From positions 310,001 to 374,000 of the forward strand of contig NW_017265187.1 of assembly GCF_001638985.1 (NCBI RefSeq): 64,000 nt of DNA, in the 5' to 3' direction. Of the stretch, positions 59,709-64,000 are shown in pieces. Source of the stretch: Phycomyces blakesleeanus NRRL 1555(-) (lineage: Eukaryota > Mucoromycota > Mucoromycetes > Mucorales > Phycomycetaceae). Position 1 is the first letter of the stretch, and every line of letters starts with the position of its first letter. Made by a program: the position numbers and the translations under genes. The notes below the pieces were generated by a model that worked only from the letters and a program-made list of their open reading frames with translations, was not told where the DNA came from and did not search any database.

Positions 59709-61223
59709 AAAAAAAAACATTTATTATTCTTTATATATAATAGCTATCTTATTAAAACATAAAGCAAGAGAGGTAAACAAATAGTCAGCTATTTACATTT
59801 AAGATACAGTACAACATATAAGCTTGGTGAAATTATTGTAGTTGTAATTCCCGTAGTCTCGGTATGGGATGGAAATGGTTGAAAATGAAACTAACGTCAC
59901 TGAGGGATTTAATTAATTTGTGTATGCGTGACACTTATAATTTTCTTGGGGTGAGCACGACGACGGATACAAGGTAACCAACCCTAGGACTGTTACACCT
60001 AATAAGACTACAGTCGACCATTTAACTCAATTCATACATCTTATTGTACGCCACAAACCCGTGTGTATGTGTGTGTGCTTGTGTTTTACATATATAAAAA
60101 AACCTGGTGATTTTTTTGGTAACAACTACTGAATAATGATACATCAACACGGATAATCGTATCCTTAACCCAAATAAGGCGTAATTTTCCAGTTTCTAAA
60201 GTAAAGCTAACAGTGTAGCATTATTTTCTAAATATATTTGCTGGGCCTTCGTTGGATCTTTTGTTATTAAACAATATTTTAGAGAAATAACCGAAGACCA
60301 TCAACAGGACTACTTTTTGACTATGGGCATTTATTTTATGTTAATTCTAAAGATAATAAGTATATAACAATAGGGCCTTCAAACACATTATATATTAGTA
60401 GTAGGAGTAGTAGTTGTGATGGAATACTGGCCGAAATCGACCGAATAAGACATGTACTTTAAATTAAACACCTTAGGCCTACGGCGTTTTATATCAATTC
60501 TGAAATATTTGGTCACCCAAATAGACACAGCAAAACTTTGATAAATCGAAAGGAAGTTTCTAATGGTCCTAGTCAGTTTTTTGATAGTAAACATTTGAAT
60601 GATTATACTTTTATATGTCTTAATCTTTAACTAAGTTTTATATGTGTATTTGTATAATAACTACTTTAACTGATAAGTGTATTCTCGATTGACGTCACCA
60701 GTAAAATAAAACGATCTTTGGCATATCATACATAAGCAACCCTTTATTCCAGTCACAATTGAGAGTATTGTCTCATTTGGGTTCTAGCCTAATAAGACTA
60801 TGAGGATGATCATTGTTCGGTGGCATGTGGATAAGATTTTTTTTGGAATGTAAATCTTTAGGCGTTTTATTCAGTATATTCGCCCAAATCCATCGTAGAC
60901 AATCTTTCTGTCATATGCTACAATATACAACTGTCCTGACTGTAAAGCAGCCTCCATTGCATTTCTAACAAAGTAATACCAGTATGTAAGGTGTGACTAG
61001 AGGGTTCGGGATCGGCATGATGAGATCAGATGAGAGTTACTTTTTCAAAGTCAATGTTGCATTTTGCGTTGCAGCCTTAAAAGGACATATATTTCCCGGA
61101 GGGGACAAAAACCGGCCAATCAGCTTAGTAACTTTGCCATCGACTTGCAGTCACCATTTTCAAGTGTAAGACAAAGTATTTGTTGTGGTTGAAGGTCCAC
61201 TTCCTTCTTGTTCGTTTTCAACC
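59709..61223. other. Spacer and promoter of the HAL-type kinase gene
   Basis: About 1.5 kb. A short (TG)n run lies near 60062-60072. No open frame with recognisable content. The last ~200 bp upstream of 61224 are less AT-rich and probably hold the kinase promoter. Confidence 0.5.
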
Positions 61224-62770
61224 ATGGGCTTTTTTCAGTCAATATTCCAGCCTCACCGGGAAGACAAGGGTTGCAAACCAGCATCCATAGATAGCCGCCC
61301 GAAAGAAAGCTCAGTAACATCCAGCCCTGTTTCAAGTCGTCCACAATCACCAAACTCTGTCCATAGTTCTTCCATTCCAAAGTCTCAGCATCCTCATAAT
61401 ACCCCCCGCTTCCAAATTAACAGTGATGGAAGTCATTCTCATCATCTCTCATTCCACCCTTCTCGAATCTCGTTGAATGGCCTCACAAACTTCCTAGGAA
61501 GAAACCCTAGCAAACCCTTTCATCTACCGCTTCTGGGCGATAAAAAAATGTCCCCTGACGAAGTACGAGAAGAACGAGCTGCCGTCGATGCTACTTTAAA
61601 TCGTATTGCTTCTAGCTCCTGCTTGGCTCAAAAGTGGGGTACATGTCATGAAGTGATTGGTAAAGGAGCATTTGGTATTGTTCGAGTAGCACACAAGACA
61701 GATCCTAGCTCTCCTGGCGGAAAGAATGAACAGCTTTATGCTGTCAAGGTTGGTATCGTTACTTTATTTATTTTTTTATTTTTTTTAAAAAAAAAAAAGC
61801 ACATCAAAATATACATTTTGACTCAAATTTGTGGAAATTATTTTTGTAGGAGTTTCGAAAGAGAAGCTCAGAAACTACCAAAGATTACGTTAAGCGACTG
61901 ACATCCGAGTTTTGCATTTCCTCGTCACTCCATCAACGAAATGTGATTGAGACACTTGATCTGGTACCACTTAGTGAAACATCACTAGTTTATTGTCAAG
62001 TAATGGAGTACTGTGGTGGAGGAGATCTTTTCAACTTGATATATGATACTTCTCATGGGTTGGAGACAGCAGAGACATACTGCTTCTTTAAGCAGCTGGT
62101 GCGGGGTATCCAATATATTCACAGTATGGGTATCGCACATCGTGACATTAAGCCAGAAAATCTCATTCTTACATCCACTGGATGCCTCAAGATAACGGAT
62201 TTCGGAAATGCGGAATGTTTCCGCGCAACCACTCTAAAGAACGACGAGCAAGGAGAACACGAATGTACTGTATATTATTACAGTAAAGGACTTTGTGGTT
62301 CAGAGCCGTACATAGCACCTGAAGAATTCGAGAAAAAGGAATATGATCCCAGATGTGTGGATGTCTGGAGTGCAGCTGTTACTTTTATGGCCATGAAGAC
62401 GAGTAATCACATGTGGAATATGGCAAAAAAAGATGATGAAAACTTTGAGCGATACCTCAAATTTAGACGTCTTTTAGATGAGGAACGTGAGCGCGCGCGT
62501 CAGGAACAAACAATGGCACCACCTATCCAACGTCTCAATTCTACACCCGCAGAGCAGGCCCAGTTGCGAGAAGAAAAGCTGAGAAAGGTGCGAGAATCGA
62601 TACGAAAACAGGCCAAGGAAGGAGGTCTAGATGTATTTGAAGGCTTGGAGATTGGTGCCAAGAGACTCATGTATCGCATGCTCGATCCAAATCCTAACAA
62701 ACGCATTACCATTGACGAGGTGGCGAAGAGCGATTGGTTCTCAGGAATTACATGCTGTCAGCAACCATAG
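61224..62770 (+). CDS. HAL/NPR-type serine/threonine protein kinase, 481 residues
   Basis: Two exons, 61224-61748 and 61850-62770 (intron GTTGGT...TTTGTAG), 1,446 nt. The start MGFFQSIFQPH leads into a Ser/Pro/His-rich low-complexity N terminus of about 130 residues. Kinase motifs: IGKGAFGIVRVAH (glycine loop), LYAVKEFRKR (VAIK lysine), HRDIKPENL (catalytic loop), ITDFGNAE (DFG) and GSEPYIAPEEF (activation segment). The EFRKRSSETTKDYVKRLTSEFCISSSL segment and GSEPYIAPE wording match the fungal HAL5/SAT4/NPR1 group, which in yeast stabilises plasma-membrane nutrient and potassium transporters. A charged insert (about 370-430) lies in the C lobe before the final helices. The exact substrate is unknown. 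Confidence 0.92.
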
Positions 62771-63109
62771 ATTAAGAAAAAGAAGAGGAGAGAAGAGAAG
62801 AAGAAAACGGATGAATAGATTAGCATTATCATCATGTAATTATAGTATACATTTTCTACAGGCAGGCTTGTACACTTCATTAAATCCGCCATTTTACCCC
62901 CATGGATTGCATTGAACTGTACTATAGCCAATCAAAATGATTCCCAAAGTCCGCACATTGATCAAGATCTTCTCAGCTAACCCTTCTTGTTCTTCTGAAC
63001 AATCCCTCAGTAGAGAAAGTATGTGATCAATGAACTTTCTGATAGATAAATGGATAGATGGATAGATTGGTAGATGGATGAGAACTGATCTTGACACTCC
63101 GTTATCAAG
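62771..63109. promoter_or_regulatory. Promoter and leader of the ubiquitin-eL40 gene
   Basis: About 340 bp. It contains CCAATCA at about 62928-62934 and, in the likely 5' leader (about 63040-63083), an imperfect GATA/GATG tetranucleotide repeat (gatagataaatggatagatgg). Confidence 0.45.
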
Positions 63110-63603
<494 letters not shown>

Positions 63604-64000
63604 ACTTGATTTTTCTTGAAGGCTTTTTGAAACAGCAAATCCTGCGCACCCAAGAAATTACATATAAACGTGTAGAAACACTAATAAAAACATATACATC
63701 AAACAAATTGTAAATCTAAACGATAATTGGCTATTAAGAATGTGTGTCCGTGGGCAGGTTTAACAAAGGAGTAAGAGATGAAGAAGGGACCGATCTAAGC
63801 CATTGCATTCGGGGACCATAAGGAGAGTGGGCATGGACCCGGAAGCCAAAAATCTTTGCAGTGTATACATTTGGAATCTCCGGGATAAATATATCAGGAA
63901 AAGCTTGGACAAATAAGTGAGGGAAAGAAGATCCAAAGTGGGCACCTAAAAAGAAGGAGAGAGAGAGACCGGGCCAAATGGTTGCGTATGATTATTATAC
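63604..64000. other. Right-edge spacer
   Basis: The 3' region of ubiquitin-eL40 and about 300 bp to the window edge. A 61-codon minus-strand frame (63760-63945) has no recognisable content. The purine-rich end (about 63950-63975) could belong to the next gene's promoter, but nothing is supported. Confidence 0.5.

Overview
The window looks like nuclear DNA of an early-diverging filamentous fungus, most likely Mucoromycota and probably Mucorales. The evidence is a set of typical eukaryotic and fungal genes (PIG-A, SF3B3, Snf2/Sth1, Mgm1, a Chs7-type chitin synthase chaperone, HAL-type kinase, PP2A, uL1, ubiquitin-eL40). They are split by many short introns (about 42-100 bp, mostly GT-AG) and lie between AT-rich spacers full of DNA-transposon debris. 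The lineage is inferred from gene style and from two repeat-associated protein families I associate with Mucoromycota; no database was searched.

Layout. Bases 1-2085 hold a broken gene of a possible PD-(D/E)XK-nuclease-like family, with a long inverted copy of part of itself to its left. Bases 2086-9312 are repeat-rich and carry a Tc1/mariner relic, a recombinase-like pseudogene ('YARKS' motif), a 568-bp MITE and one unrecognised 247-residue gene. From 9313 to 27826 the genes are dense: PIG-A (-), an unknown 139-residue protein (-), a 1,347-residue ankyrin/coiled-coil protein (+), an aldehyde dehydrogenase (-), a TMEM242-like protein (+), SF3B3 (-) and CWF19L1/Drn1 (+). The last two are spliceosome genes transcribed away from each other across 350 bp. 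From 27827 to 44688 come a secreted beta-trefoil-like protein (-), a Tc1-type foldback element, Chs7 (+), a dual-specificity phosphatase (+) and a 13-exon SWI/SNF ATPase (-).

An apparently intact Tc1/mariner transposon (45153-46502) lies just upstream of the SWI/SNF promoter. A MITE cluster at 47501-48855 includes one element nested in another. Then come PP2A catalytic subunit (+), ribosomal protein uL1 (+), a second Tc1 relic, Mgm1/OPA1 (+), a HAL-type kinase (+) and the ubiquitin-eL40 fusion (+).

No operon-like pathway is present; the genes are independent housekeeping loci. Nearly all spliced models were joined by eye from splice signals and protein continuity, and every complete model gives an exon total divisible by three. 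The most unusual items are the self-inverted nuclease-like locus at the left edge, the set of TAA-flanked MITEs with shared AGGTGC ends, the intact Tc1 with a 35-residue D-E spacing together with two dead relatives, and a GC-AG intron in Mgm1.
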